Source of the DNA: Antedon mediterranea
Taxonomy: Eukaryota; Echinodermata; Crinoidea; Comatulida; Antedonidae
NCBI RefSeq assembly: GCF_964355755.1
Contig: NC_092670.1
Coordinates: forward strand, 31,419,795 to 31,483,794
Direction of reading: 5' to 3'
DNA length: 64,000 bases
The translations under genes were made by a program, and so were the position numbers. Shown piece by piece: positions 15,001 through 28,400 of this stretch. The notes under the pieces were generated by a model. It was not told where the DNA came from. It was given only the letters and a program-made list of their open reading frames with translations, and made no database searches. Within the stretch, counting starts at the first letter, position 1; each line of letters starts with the position of its first letter.

Positions 15001-18000
15001 GTCAACACAATTATTTCTAACACATTGAAAGTAACTGATATTAATATAAAAAGTATTACCACATGTTGGTGATACCGTCTGTAGCTACTGTTGTCAGCAG
15101 TGAGGTGTTACCAATGCATTTAAATAAATTAAATAGTTGTTGAATATTATTAAAACATCAAGATGGCTTTCAAAGTACTACCATGTGCCTTTAGAAGTAG
15201 AATATTGTCAATTGCCATATGGCTTGCATGTATTTTTTAAGTGTTTACTGATAGATTGGTAAAAAAATCTGTATTAATAACCTCATTAACACTTTCACCG
15301 CCAAAGACGGAAATCTCCGTCTTTCGATGCCCAGCGCCAGACCGCCAAAGACGGAAATTTCCGTCTTTGGCTTTTTATTGCACAATTTGTTAGATCATGT
15401 ATATATGGACCGCATATAGAAATTTCAACATCCAAATCGACCTGGACCGCAAATATTTTGATACTTTATTAACCCCTAGTGCCAATGACCCAGCTGGCCT
15501 ACATCGCGTCCTATCCGTAAACAACATAATGTGCTTACTGCAGACGAAGCAATTGCAGAAATATTTGCCGACTCTGACTCTGAAAATGAGTATTTATTAT
15601 CCCCAGATGATGAAGGTATATTTGTACCTAAATCTGGTTTATAAAATGTAATAAATAATTGGAGATAATTTAGCTAGCCTGGCTTAAACTAGTTTGTAGA
15701 ATAGGTTGAGAAACGTGACACTGACAGACGATGCAGCCAGGCTAAAAACCTCATTATCTCTGCTTTGTTCTCCGATTGAGCCTAAAGTGCTAAAAGTGAG
15801 CCAAGTTCTTTGTACAATTATGTGGTATTACAGTTTTATTTCAATAAAGTGTTTGGTACCATTGGAAAGTTTATTTCTATCTCATTATTTGAGTGTATAT
15901 TGCATGATATTCTGATTACAAACACCTTTGCTATGAGCTTTGAAAAACAGGTAAATTTATCTAAAATGGCTGGCGGTGAGGGGTACTTCCTTTATTGAAT
16001 GCCTGGCGGTGAAAGTGTTAAGCTCTGTCCACACTACAGTAGCATACAGTGTTGACAATCTAGACCCTCTAATACACTACACAAAATGAGCAGTGAAATA
16101 CAAACATTGAATATACTATAAATATAAATAACTCAAAACAAAAACAAAATGCGATTTAGTGTATACCTCCATGGATAAATGAAATCTTTCCTATTATAAA
16201 TATATTAGTTGACTTGTTGAAGTAGATGTACTTGTCAACACTTTTAAATTATCTATTACCTGATCACTTTAACAGCTGAGTGTGATAAGAGTATAAGAGG
16301 TGCCAAAACAAGGCTTCATTAAGGTGTCCCATTGCCACCTCTCTACAAATTCATAGCATATATAGCAGAAATTATATAGCATATAGCAGCTATAACTAAA
16401 AACTCAATAGCATATAGCTAATAATAGTCAGAGGTGTAGGCCTACTGTTGAAAATTTACTGTGGTCATCCTCAAATCAAATCAAGAATATCACTCGGTCT
16501 ATTAGTGGTCATAAATATTATGTTTTAGTAAAAATTGTATTGTATCAGATTTTCCTAAGGGTTTTAGCTCTTGGCTTAGTGTGTTCTGATCTATGGAGTA
16601 ATGCTTTCGTATTGTAAAAGCATGGTTACATAAAATTGTTCAGACTTGATTAATTAACATGGTCATTACAAGCTGATTTTATTAATATTTTTTACTATTT
16701 TTTCAGACCAATGAGTTGTACTCTTGTATGATATGAAAGCATGTGTGAACAGTCACTAAAATTATTTTCTTTATTCAGGAATTGCAAGAGAATTTTAAAT
16801 ACATGGCAGTTGGAGTTCCAGGAGTTAATCAGTTCCGTGGTGGCATGATAGCTCTTGATATCACTGACAATTTCTTTTCTATTACTGTGAATATATTTAG
16901 TGAATTAACGAAAGTAGGCGTGAGTCAACAAAGTTATTCAGGTGAGCCAAAAACATGCACACTATTCTGATAATTTATAACATGAATGACATCACAATTT
17001 GTATAAATTGCAATATTATGATACAATATTGTTGCCTTCTGGGAATGGAACTAGACAAATAGTTCATGATTTAAGTGCAAACCTGAAGAGGAGTTAAGGT
17101 TTGTTGATTGTGGCTGGAATGGAGACGTATTTTAATCATTAGCCAATATGCCACATATTCAGTTACACAGTTTGCAAAGTACTTTTAACTGTAGGCCTTT
17201 CATAGCTATGTGGGGTGTGATCGAAGAGGGGTGGAGGTTGGTGAGTCCGGGGATTATTAGATCAAGTTAATCTGAATGGTACTGAAGGTTTTAAAAAATT
17301 TGATTGCTAGGTGTAATAAACAATAATGTGTGAAATTCACGTCAATTATGCCAACAAACACTCATTGGCATGACAAATCAGACAAACTGTCTTCATTTGT
17401 GAATATTACATTTTATATCAAATGAATAAATATTGATGTTTGAAATTTATTGGCACACAAAAAATTGCAACAAAATAAACATTTATGTACAAAAGAAACA
17501 TTTCTAGATATTGACACAATTAAGGAAATAATTGCTTATGTAATCCGAGTTAACTATGAATGTGCAATTTTCAAATTATCCATATCATTGTCGCCAAATC
17601 TCTGTATTTTACAAAATGCAGGCAGTTCCGTAATCGGAGCAATATGGAATTTGGAACATATGCTTTTCAGAAGAAATATTCAATATCTATTGTTTTCCTT
17701 CAGGCCATCATACTAAAGATAAATATAAAAGAAATACTTTATGTCCTAGCTTTGACAAAAATGCAACAATGTTACTTGGTATGGAGATGACACATTGAAT
17801 GCTATTTTACATAAAGCTATCCCTTCAAGCCATTCTTGTTTTTTCTGTGCAAGACACCTGGCGTTTATGATCCTTGTGACTGATTTTGTATCTTTGAGTT
17901 ACAAGAGTTGAAACCTACAATCTGTTTTCACAATCCTAATTACAATATATAGGTTGATTTAATAGAGGTGAATGCTATGATTAAGTGAGATGTATTGGTA

Positions 18001-19458
18001 GAGTATTTGGGGTTAAATCTTTAACTGGATCTGAAAAAATGTATCTTTTTATAAACAACTATATTCTTTTTGTCAACTATCAATTCCTTATTATGAATAG
18101 TATTTATATGATATAGTTATAAATTATTTGAAAGTCAAAATGTTCATTTCTAAAGTTTCAATTGTTTATTTATTTTTTTTTCAATAAAACATTTTAATTA
18201 AAATATCAATTCTCAATTATAAACAATAGTGTTAAATTGTATTTTATTTAATATATGAATCATTTTCCAGTTACATATTAAATTACAGCTTCCTTTAAAA
18301 AAGCACAACGATGATATATATATGTAAATTGTCCAAGAAATGTATTTATCGAATGATAATGCTGTTGATTTATATTAAAGTCAAATTAAAATGTTTGTAT
18401 GCAAAAAATGATAGGATTACTGGGTTTTAAGCTCTGTTTACACTATCAAATTTTATGTGACAAAAAATGTGATGTGCCCACATATGTACACTATGATGTC
18501 ATCACTACCATATTTGGCCAAATCACACTGTTTTTGTCAAACAAGTTTGATATGCAGACAGAGCTTTATTTATTATGGTAGGTAAGAAGAGGTTTATAAT
18601 TAACTACTGCAGAGTATGATCTCTCACAGTAAATAGTTATTCATCACAATTAATCCTTGTTAAAGTTATCCATCTTTTATGATTCTCCAAACAAATGATA
18701 TAAATATTTTTTTAGGGTTATCTATGTCGATTGGTAAATTTAAGAATACATCAGCTGGTGAGGATCCTAACTTCTTCGTGGCTGGTGCACCAAGAAGTGA
18801 AACAAAAGGTGCTGTGACGATATTCTACATCGTAGAGCAAGTCCTAGTTGTCCACCAAGTCCTTCATGGTGAGAGTCTTACAGAATCATTTGGCTATGAA
18901 ACATGTACAGTTGACCTAAATGGAGACGGGTAAGCTATTTAGTTTTCATTTTAAAATATCTACACAGTTCAAGCTCTGTCTACACTATCAAACTTTAGTG
19001 ACAAAAAACGTGTGATGTGGCCATACTGTATATGGACAATGATGAGTCATATCACAACCATACTTGGCCACATCACACTTTTTTTCTTAAACTAGTTTGA
19101 TAGTGTGGACAGAGCTATAGTGAGATATTGCATCATTGATGCTCACCTTTTTATTAAAGAGATGTAACAATTTTGGTAAAATTTTACAAAATTATTATGT
19201 TTAAAACAATATGAGGCTTTATTGATAACAACGTTTAGTTCCGAATTGTTCTCTTCATCTCTGATCATGTTCTGTTTATATAAAACAACAATTGTAATTT
19301 TGTAATATAAATTTGTATCCTGGTATAAACACTTATAAGTGAGTGAGTGAGTGAGTGGCCGAGCGGTTAAGACAGTGGAACCGTAATCACGTAGCCATAA
19401 CATCGGCAGGGGTTCGAGTTCGAGGCTCACTCACTCCATGGTTCTGGTGGTAGAACGA

Positions 19459-19492
<34 letters not shown>

Positions 19493-22400
19493 AGTGTACA
19501 CAACTTGCTCGTGTGCACTTTAAAGAACCTAGTACATCTTTCGAGACGAGTAGGGGTTTACCCCGGTGTATTAGTACATCACAGCCACTGATCACCTACT
19601 GGGCCCTCTGGGAGATCAGTCTTTGACTGAAGAGGTCACCCAGTATAAAGATAAAACAAACACTATTGTTATTAGAAGGAGAGTTTGAATGTCTAACATC
19701 AAATGATAGGATAAATAAAAATTGTATTTTAATTAAAGATGTATTGTCCAAAAAAATGAAAAAATGAGGATTCATTAAAATCAGACTTTGAATAGGTTGT
19801 TTTGTAGTTTTAATCAAGTTAATCACTTTATCTTTTTATAGTGTAAATAACAGCAAAGTATCATGATATTATTAGTTAAAGCTTTTTTCTTATATATTTC
19901 ACATTAAATTTAGATCTGTTAACATTACAGTACAAATATATACTTTATTGTGTTTGTCTCTTAACACAACTTAAGTTATTTTGAAATCTATTCAATGCAA
20001 AATTATTGAAAAATGATGTTAAGAGGATTGTTTTGCTAAATATTTGTTGCTATTATATCTGACCTAGGATAAGGATGGTTTTTCAATTCCAAATTATTAA
20101 TATTAAAATTGAATACCGTATATTTCGGTGTATAAGTCGCACCTGTGTATAAGACGCACCCCCTATCTGAGAGTAAAATATCGGTATTTTTTATATCGTC
20201 GATGTATAAGACGCACCTTATTTTTCATCAAAACAATGTTTTTTTAAATTGTAATCAATATTATTGTAATAATATATTTTGTTATATCTACAACGGCGTC
20301 CTTTATTTAGGTTTTTTCATACCTAGGCTCGGCCGCGCCCAGCCTCAACAAGTTCTTTCTAACTTGTTATTCATGAGTTTCGCCGCAACATCGAGTGCAT
20401 GACCGTGTGTGTAACACGTACGTGTGTGGGCTAGCCTCGCTCGATCATTTCGAGAGGGCGCACGTTTTCACGGACAATCGTATTCGATTAGTATCTATGT
20501 ATCCGAGAAGTGTATACGCTAGGTCCATGCTATAATCAAGTGGAGAATATACTAGTCGAATACCGTACACCATGTGGCCGCCAAGAAGGGCTTGCGCTAG
20601 GCTAGGGGTACGGCGGTCGTGCGTATAACTATAAATACACCATGTGGCCACCAAGAAAGGGCTTGCGCTGGGGGTACGGCGATCGTGCGTATAACTACTG
20701 TATAAATAAATACTATTCCAATCGTACGTAAACGTTTACAAATGAAATTTTATGGGAGCGCCATAATGAACAAATCTTTTCATCATATTTAGTATAACAT
20801 CATGCTAAAATGCCTTGAACACTAGGCAGAAGCAGGTTGCCGTTACGTTAGACGTTAGTTACTGTAGCTAGGCCTAGCCTAGCAGTAGCAAACGAGGTGA
20901 CGATAGCATAGGCCTATGTACAATCTGTGTGGTGAGGCATTTATGTTCGGTGTATAAGACGCACCCTTAATTTAGAGGTCAAATTTGCGTGTCAAAAGTG
21001 CGACTTATACACCGAAATATACGGTATGAGACTTCTCTTGCTTTGAGACACTTCGGTATTTTGATGTATGTTGTTAGGGGTTTATTTGGCTGGTTATTAA
21101 ATCACATATCCACCTCTCTAACGTCTAATCAATACATTGACAACATCAGTATTTCCAGGCACCATTATCGCTTGTGGGTAAATAGGCCTAATGACAACAT
21201 GAATAAATTCCCCTTTCTCATAAGAAAGTGTTTAGAATGTTAAAGTTCAAACTACCATTGCTGCCTATCATATAAAAATAATTAATGTTTATAGTTAAAG
21301 AAGAAAATATCTTCATGAGTTGAGTTTATTTAACAAAGGAGTGCTAGCTTTTGTTTAATACATTTATTCCACTGCTTACTATCCTAGGAAAATATACAGT
21401 ACGCCGCCTACAAATTTTGAATGCAGAATAGAACAGATATAGACAGTACCCATCTACATACAATAGATCTAGCATTTAATAGAACTATGAAATAGAACTG
21501 TTCCAGTGCATAGAACTAATAATAAATGACATGTAATATGAAGTTAACCAATCAGACAGTAATATCACTCTGGCATTATAATAATTAATATTTGTTTCAA
21601 GTTCCCTATATTTAAAAAGATATTGCTTGACATCAAAAAGAAATGTAATTGTTATTGTATACTAGCATTAACAACTGTTCTTGTTATATCAATTTGAGCT
21701 ATTCCCTAAGCTTATTATTTGATACTTCATATAACACAGCTTCAAACAATATTTAGAGAAAGGTATTTATTACAAAATATATCTGATAAGAAATTATAAA
21801 GATTATATTAATTTGAGTAAACACAGAAGTGTTGATGTGTAACAAACCAGATGGCCTAGCTGTAAAGAGAATTGTCTGAGGATTATGGGAAAATACATTA
21901 GCTTCATTTAACCAGGGATTAGAGAAACAGTATTAAGGATATTGCTGCTTTCTTATTATATAGTTTGCTCACTTTTCATGTAGTACTTTAGACAAATTCA
22001 TGATCTGAAGTTGAAAATAGTGTTCTAAAAATAATAATAAACCACTAAATTATAACGTATTCGGCAAGTTAAAAACATTTTATAATGAAATAATTTACTT
22101 AAGCACGAGCCCTAACAGAGTAACTGTTCTTATTGAACTGCTAGGAATTAATTAATTACTGGTGTGAACAAACAAACAAGCCTGTTTGGTCTATTTTGGT
22201 CCCGATGGTGTTTTATAGTACTTATTTAATGTAATCTTATTAATTACAAATATAAAACTATGAATGGTTTAAATATATTTTGATGATCATATTTGGTCAT
22301 CTTTTTATGGAGGTGGGCAGCAGGGGACTGAAATATAGACAATAACGCGGCGCCAATGTACCAGACATTTGATTCATATAGCGACATGTTGTGAGCTGTC

Positions 22401-25400
22401 TGCTAAAACGTGGATAGAATACCTAAGACGATAATGGTCCCGGTAATCAATGTCTGAGGAAGCAATGTTTGGGAGTAAACTGGATTTTGTAGTTCAAATA
22501 GATGATTATATATTTAAATGTGCAATAACACTTTACTCAATGGAAATGGATAGAGGAACTCTTAGTAGGGGATCTTTTATTAAGCTATGGCTATAAGTGG
22601 ACATTTTACTAAATTGATCGAAATGCATATTAGTTGTTTTTAACAATTAGGAAATTGTATGTGACATAAAAACACCTTGCTGTAATGAGCCCAGTTTAGT
22701 TGTTTTAATTGTGATAATCATTAAAACTTAATTTCATGTTTACTTGGTTATGTGGGCATATTCTCTTATGTAAATCTGTAAATTTGTAGAATAAAACATC
22801 ATTGTAGAATATTTTCTTGTGTAGGCCTAATTGGCCTAAGTGTACACCTCCCGATAAATTTAACTCTCATCAAAAACTGAGACCTAAAACAAGACAAGAC
22901 ATAACAAAAATGTTTAGGCATAGTTTATACACTACATATTTTAGCTTTTTAAATTGAATTATATCCATGAGTTTATGTACATAGTACTTATTCAGTTCAT
23001 GTGCCTGCCTGCTGGTAGCATGTTTTTTTGAACGACTCAATGAAAGTTTGTTAATGTTTTATGAATCAACATAAATAATTATTGACATAATAAGATTATA
23101 TTTATAAGTTCATCTTATGATGTATGTCACATTTTAAACTTTGCATCTATTTGATGGGCTTCTCTTTTAATGTTATGAAAATGATATGTTTAGATTTACT
23201 AAGCTTTGTTGAAAACTCCTAATATTCTGATGAAAGCATGGCTAAAATTCTAAAAATCACAAATCTCAAAGGCAGTAATTGAAGATGAATTAAAAGCTTT
23301 ATTTAATCTGATAAAACATACAAAGAATTGAATTTCAAAGTCATGTTTATGTTGAGAGATCAAGTTTAAATACTTTGTCTATGTTTTATTTATTTGTAGG
23401 TGATTGAAGCTACTTTGTATACATTCTACCTATTAGTCATTGTAGTTGAATTCATTATTGTCAAACTGTATCAGTGACTCCATTTCACCTAAAGTGTGGA
23501 ATACATATTAGAACAAGAATTGTTTGAAGGTTTGCATGACGAAATCAAATGTTGATATAAAGTTTGCGGTACACCACGTGTATTAGTTCTGAAAAAGAAC
23601 TGTTGAGTTTCTCGACGTTTCAATCAATATACTTTGATCGTCCTCAGGAGTGAGTTCAACAGAACAAGAATCTGTACCATTTTTTCGGGGCAATATATGT
23701 TTTTAACACTAAAGTCAACTACAGACACCCCTGGGTCCCAAAAGTGTCCCATTGTTCTACTGTATTGTCTTTAGTTTATTCAATAATAATTCATTTATTT
23801 AGGGGAGAAAACCTCGAGAATAAAGTACATTTTTGCGTAAATTCAACAATTAAAGTAAATTCATACTGGACTCCAAAAGTTAAAACAAACATTTAATCTA
23901 ATGTATAGAGTCACTTGAAACAAAAAAATTTGAGAAGAACATTTTTTTTTTTTCGTAAACAAAAATCTACTAAAGTACAAATTACAAGATAAAATGTTTA
24001 CAGCTGTACCTCCTTAGTTATTATTCTAAACTTGTTTACAGCAAACAATGCTATTTTTAATGGTAGATACATTGGAGACAACATTATGTAAACAATTCCA
24101 TCATCATCACCTCTGTTGATGCATCAGTGGAATCAATCCCCCTTGTTGTCAACATGCTGCTATCTATCTGCTGAATGTGAATGAAAAAGTACATCTGTTG
24201 GAAAAATATGTTAATTTGAACTGGTTCTCATGAACCATATTGCAGACAAACATCTGAAAATGTACAATGGTATGGTATACTATTCAGTTTACATCAGAGG
24301 ATTTAGTCTGGCAGTAAGAGGGAGTTTCACTATTTGTTTCTATTTGGTTTTTTTACGCCGCGTTTTCAGGCAGTTATTCAAGAGGATGGAAACATTAGGA
24401 AACTATAATACGCGGACTTATAGTTTACAAAGGCTATAACAATGGGAATTTATGAACTCGGACTAGGTATGAGCAAGAGTCTATGTGATGTAGACAGTAG
24501 TCTATAAGTTTTTGTAAAATAACAATATTGCTTTGCTACTAAAGGATGTATAATTTATCTTTTTATTTTTAAAAGAAAGTTCTGCCTAAATTCATCTGAA
24601 GGATTTTATGAGAAGAATTAGATAAAAAGCATGCTATCCCACAAACATTCCATTTTCAATTGTCATTTGGTTTGTGAATGACTGACTAGATTTGAGGATG
24701 TTCTGTTCCAGCTCTCTGGCTAGTCAGTTGCATTGTCCAGTCCTTACAATTGACATAAATAATGAAGGTGGGATCTTATTAAAATATTCCATAATAATAG
24801 TATTGCACCTTGATAATTGTAAATAATAACACACCTAAAATTAAAAAGATAACAAAAGTTTTGAGATCTCATAAATCAGTTTCCTTCAATTGTGATTTGA
24901 TTGCATCTTTCATTTCATACAGAAAACTAAACCAAGTGAAGGTCAGGACATCACATCACAAAAAAAATATATTTAACTTCTATATTTCAATGATAGGGAT
25001 TAATTGTAATCCCTATCATTGAAATCAATAAGAAATGTAGTGTAATAAATTATTACCACAATAGAATGTATAGAAATATATCACCTTGACTTTTCGTTCA
25101 AATTATTTCTTTTACTTAAAATGTCTAAACCTGAACTGCGAGGCTTTATTAATAATATTATTACTATTTTTTTTAGTACAGTAGTTTTTATCGTAAATAA
25201 GTGTTTACTATTTTTATGCATTAGTGTCCTCATTTATAAATTATAAAATCATCACATTGTTAATGAAAAACATTAATAAACTTAAATATTAAATAACTTT
25301 TACACACAAATTTGCTGCTTAATATTAACTTATATTTATATCATAAATTTTTATCTCCATAATATAGAGTAACCGTAATTTATGCACATTTATTATTTAG

Positions 25401-28400
25401 TTTGCCATATGTATTAAAAATTAGAAATATTGTAACTTTGTACTTCGTGTATTCTCAAAAGGATATTAAGTAAGATACTAAATATTTAAATATTAAAATA
25501 TGAATTTATTTATTTACTTACAGAAAATGAATATTAATGATTATGGCTTTCATTATTGAGGAATTAATATTGATGTTTTATCAGCCAAGGTGATTTAAAA
25601 CAGAATCAAGTTTAATGTATTGATATATTCTGTGTTGGGATATAACACTAGTCTTGCCATATTGGTCTAGTTATGCATTTTTTGCATTAAATTACTATGG
25701 TTTATGTATATGTTAATCTGCTACAATTCAAAATGGTTTGGTGTTTCTGGAATATGTTGTAGTACCATATAATTGTAGGGGTAGATTTTAATTAATACAC
25801 ATCTCTCTATGCTGAGTTTTTTTCAGAGTAAATTCACTAGTCCATTCAAACTCGTGTTAAAGAGAATAATTGGGTATTACATTAAAGCCAATAAAGGCAT
25901 TAATGTCAAGTTATAAAGTAGGTCGCCAGAAATTATCAGAAGAAGAATAAAAATTAGAGAAGTTCTATTTTATTCGCATATTTCATATTGGTTTACAATT
26001 AAACATTGTAAATTGTGTACAATGGCGATAACGTGACTGTTACTGCACCTGTACAATGGAGGAAACCATTGAATATGTGCCTCAGTAAAATATGTGCTGT
26101 ATTGGCACCCGATTCCCAGTGCTGTATCTCCACATACAATCTATTTCCGAAAGTATTAGAGGAATTATTGGTAATACAGCATCTCATTTATATCACATGT
26201 GGTGCCTGTATCATGTAAGGTTAGGTTAAGGGTTAGGTTACTACTAGATACAGTACATGTGAAACACATGTGATGTTGTATTTCAAAATATATTGCTATG
26301 ATACTTCGGAAATAGATATAATACCAAGAATCAGCTGGAACCTGACCAATAAGCATGTAGTGTTCATCAAAGTGTAAGGAAGTCAAATTCCCCTGGTCAT
26401 TCATGTTATCCTTACACCCCATACACAACACCCCCTCACTTCTTGTAGATACTTAGTTAAAAGGTCAAATCCAAGGCAATATGAGTTTTAGTCTACAGTA
26501 CACTCTAGTACTGTTTGTGTTAAGATTTGAGCTGACAATGTTTTGATTAGTAAAGCGTCACATAGATCAATACAATGAGCACTTACGCAGAAATCATTAA
26601 TAAACCTTAATGAAATCGAAGAGGTGTTAAATTGAAACTGTCTAGATTAAACTTCATTAGTGCATTCCAGGTGTAGGAACTCGCGGATGAGTAGTTCCCA
26701 GTGGGACTAGCAAATATCTGTCTTGTTATAGATTTGTTCTTTTTGAAACTTCATTGAAAACGACTCAACTGCCATTGCGATTCTATCAGATGTGAAGTCA
26801 TATTCGGATATTTTTTATCTTACCAATATTTTGACTAGTCTAATTAATCTTTTTGAAAGAATAATATTAATATATCAAAAAAAGCAGAATTTAGTTAGTT
26901 TATGTAAATGATAACTGTTGTTATTATTAATATTTTATGGACAATAACATTTAAACAAATAAGCATTTATTTCTTTCATTTTAAAATTAAAATTAATACA
27001 TTATTAAAAGAATATTATATTAAATCATAATGTATAAGATGGTGATTAAATTATGAATCAATTGGAAAAAAATCCAATTGAAAAACTTGTATTTTGGGAA
27101 GCTATACTAATAATAAATATATAATAAATATAACAAACACATAAACTTCCCATATAAAACATTGTTGTGTTGCTTCTATTCTTTTTAAATACATAATATC
27201 ATATCATATATATCAATAACAAATTTAAGTGCATTACAAAAGTACAACTAGTACAATACAGAGATTTTCTTTTGTTTTCACATTGTTGGTGTCTTTGTTT
27301 ATTTTTATTGTAAAGAATTTAATGCCTAATTACAGACAAATGATTTATGGTTGAATTTATGAATCCCAGCCTTATTTGAAATTAAGAAAATTGAGAAATT
27401 GGTCGCCTTACTACGTTATGTAAACAATGGTATCTAGATTAATAAAAAATAATCAATTTGTTAAGTAAGACATCTCATTATAATATTTAACCATATTTAA
27501 AGCTGATTAAATGCTTATTAAGCAATTAAGCTAGCATACACATAGTATACATAGTGCCTTAGGAAGTTACTGGTGCATGGAACAGTCCAGATTAGATGTT
27601 TTCATCAGTCTTATGTACTAACCGTAAACATTTCCAATTATTAGTGCTTACAAACTACCCTAAAACATCTATTCCTTAGACTCTTTTCTTTACCATAGAA
27701 CATTTTGAGACTCCTTTTTTTAACAAACTATATTATCTAGTTTTAATCAAACTCAAATGGTTTTTTTTTATGTAGGTCTAATGATCGTAAAATGAAGGTT
27801 CTATTATTTTTCTTTCTAAGCCATAAAGTTTTACATGAGACAGATAGTGATATTTCTGATGGCTGTATAGCCATCATAGTGATTAAAAGTGTATCAATTG
27901 CCAATTGTTTTATTCTGCACAGCATTTTCTATAAGCTCTTAGTACATTCTAAATTCAACCCTACCCCCACCTTGTTCCTTTCTTAATGAAATAGTGTCTG
28001 TGTATCATTTGGCAACAACTTGTTTTCATTCTAGGAAAATTTCCCATTTCTATATAGTTCATAATTTATGCTACTGAACAAAATCCACCATATTACCATC
28101 CTGTTTTATAATGTCATACTTCTTTTTACATTAAAAATTGTAATTCATAAGAAAAACCTATCTTGTAAGATTAAGAATGAAGCTATAAAGTGACACACAA
28201 ATTTACCCTAAGTAGATATTAAGGTAGCAAAAGTACACTATTAAAAACAGATTAATAAGTAAACTGATCATGTATAATGTAAACATTTCCTTGTAACTCA
28301 ATTGTATATATATGCTATAATACCATGAAAGCTCCAGTGGTCTAATGGTTAGGACCGCAAAAGGTTCCGGGTTCGAATCTCAAGGGAAACTTTTCTTTTC

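Larger units (their letters stand above)
21027..28330 (+). other. Remainder of the integrin intron before exon e
   Basis: Apart from the retroposed element and the palindrome noted above, this AT-rich stretch shows no exon, RNA gene or element I can support. A degenerate telomere-like GGTTAGGTTAAGGGTTAGG occurs at about 26219-26240. Confidence 0.5.

Noticed and set aside
26219-26243. Interstitial telomere repeat
   Set aside because: Only about three degenerate TTAGG/TTAGGG units, within chance in this much AT-rich DNA.
28331-28390. Functional tRNA gene
   Set aside because: A and B box motifs are present, but the acceptor stem does not pair and the variable/anticodon part is too short.
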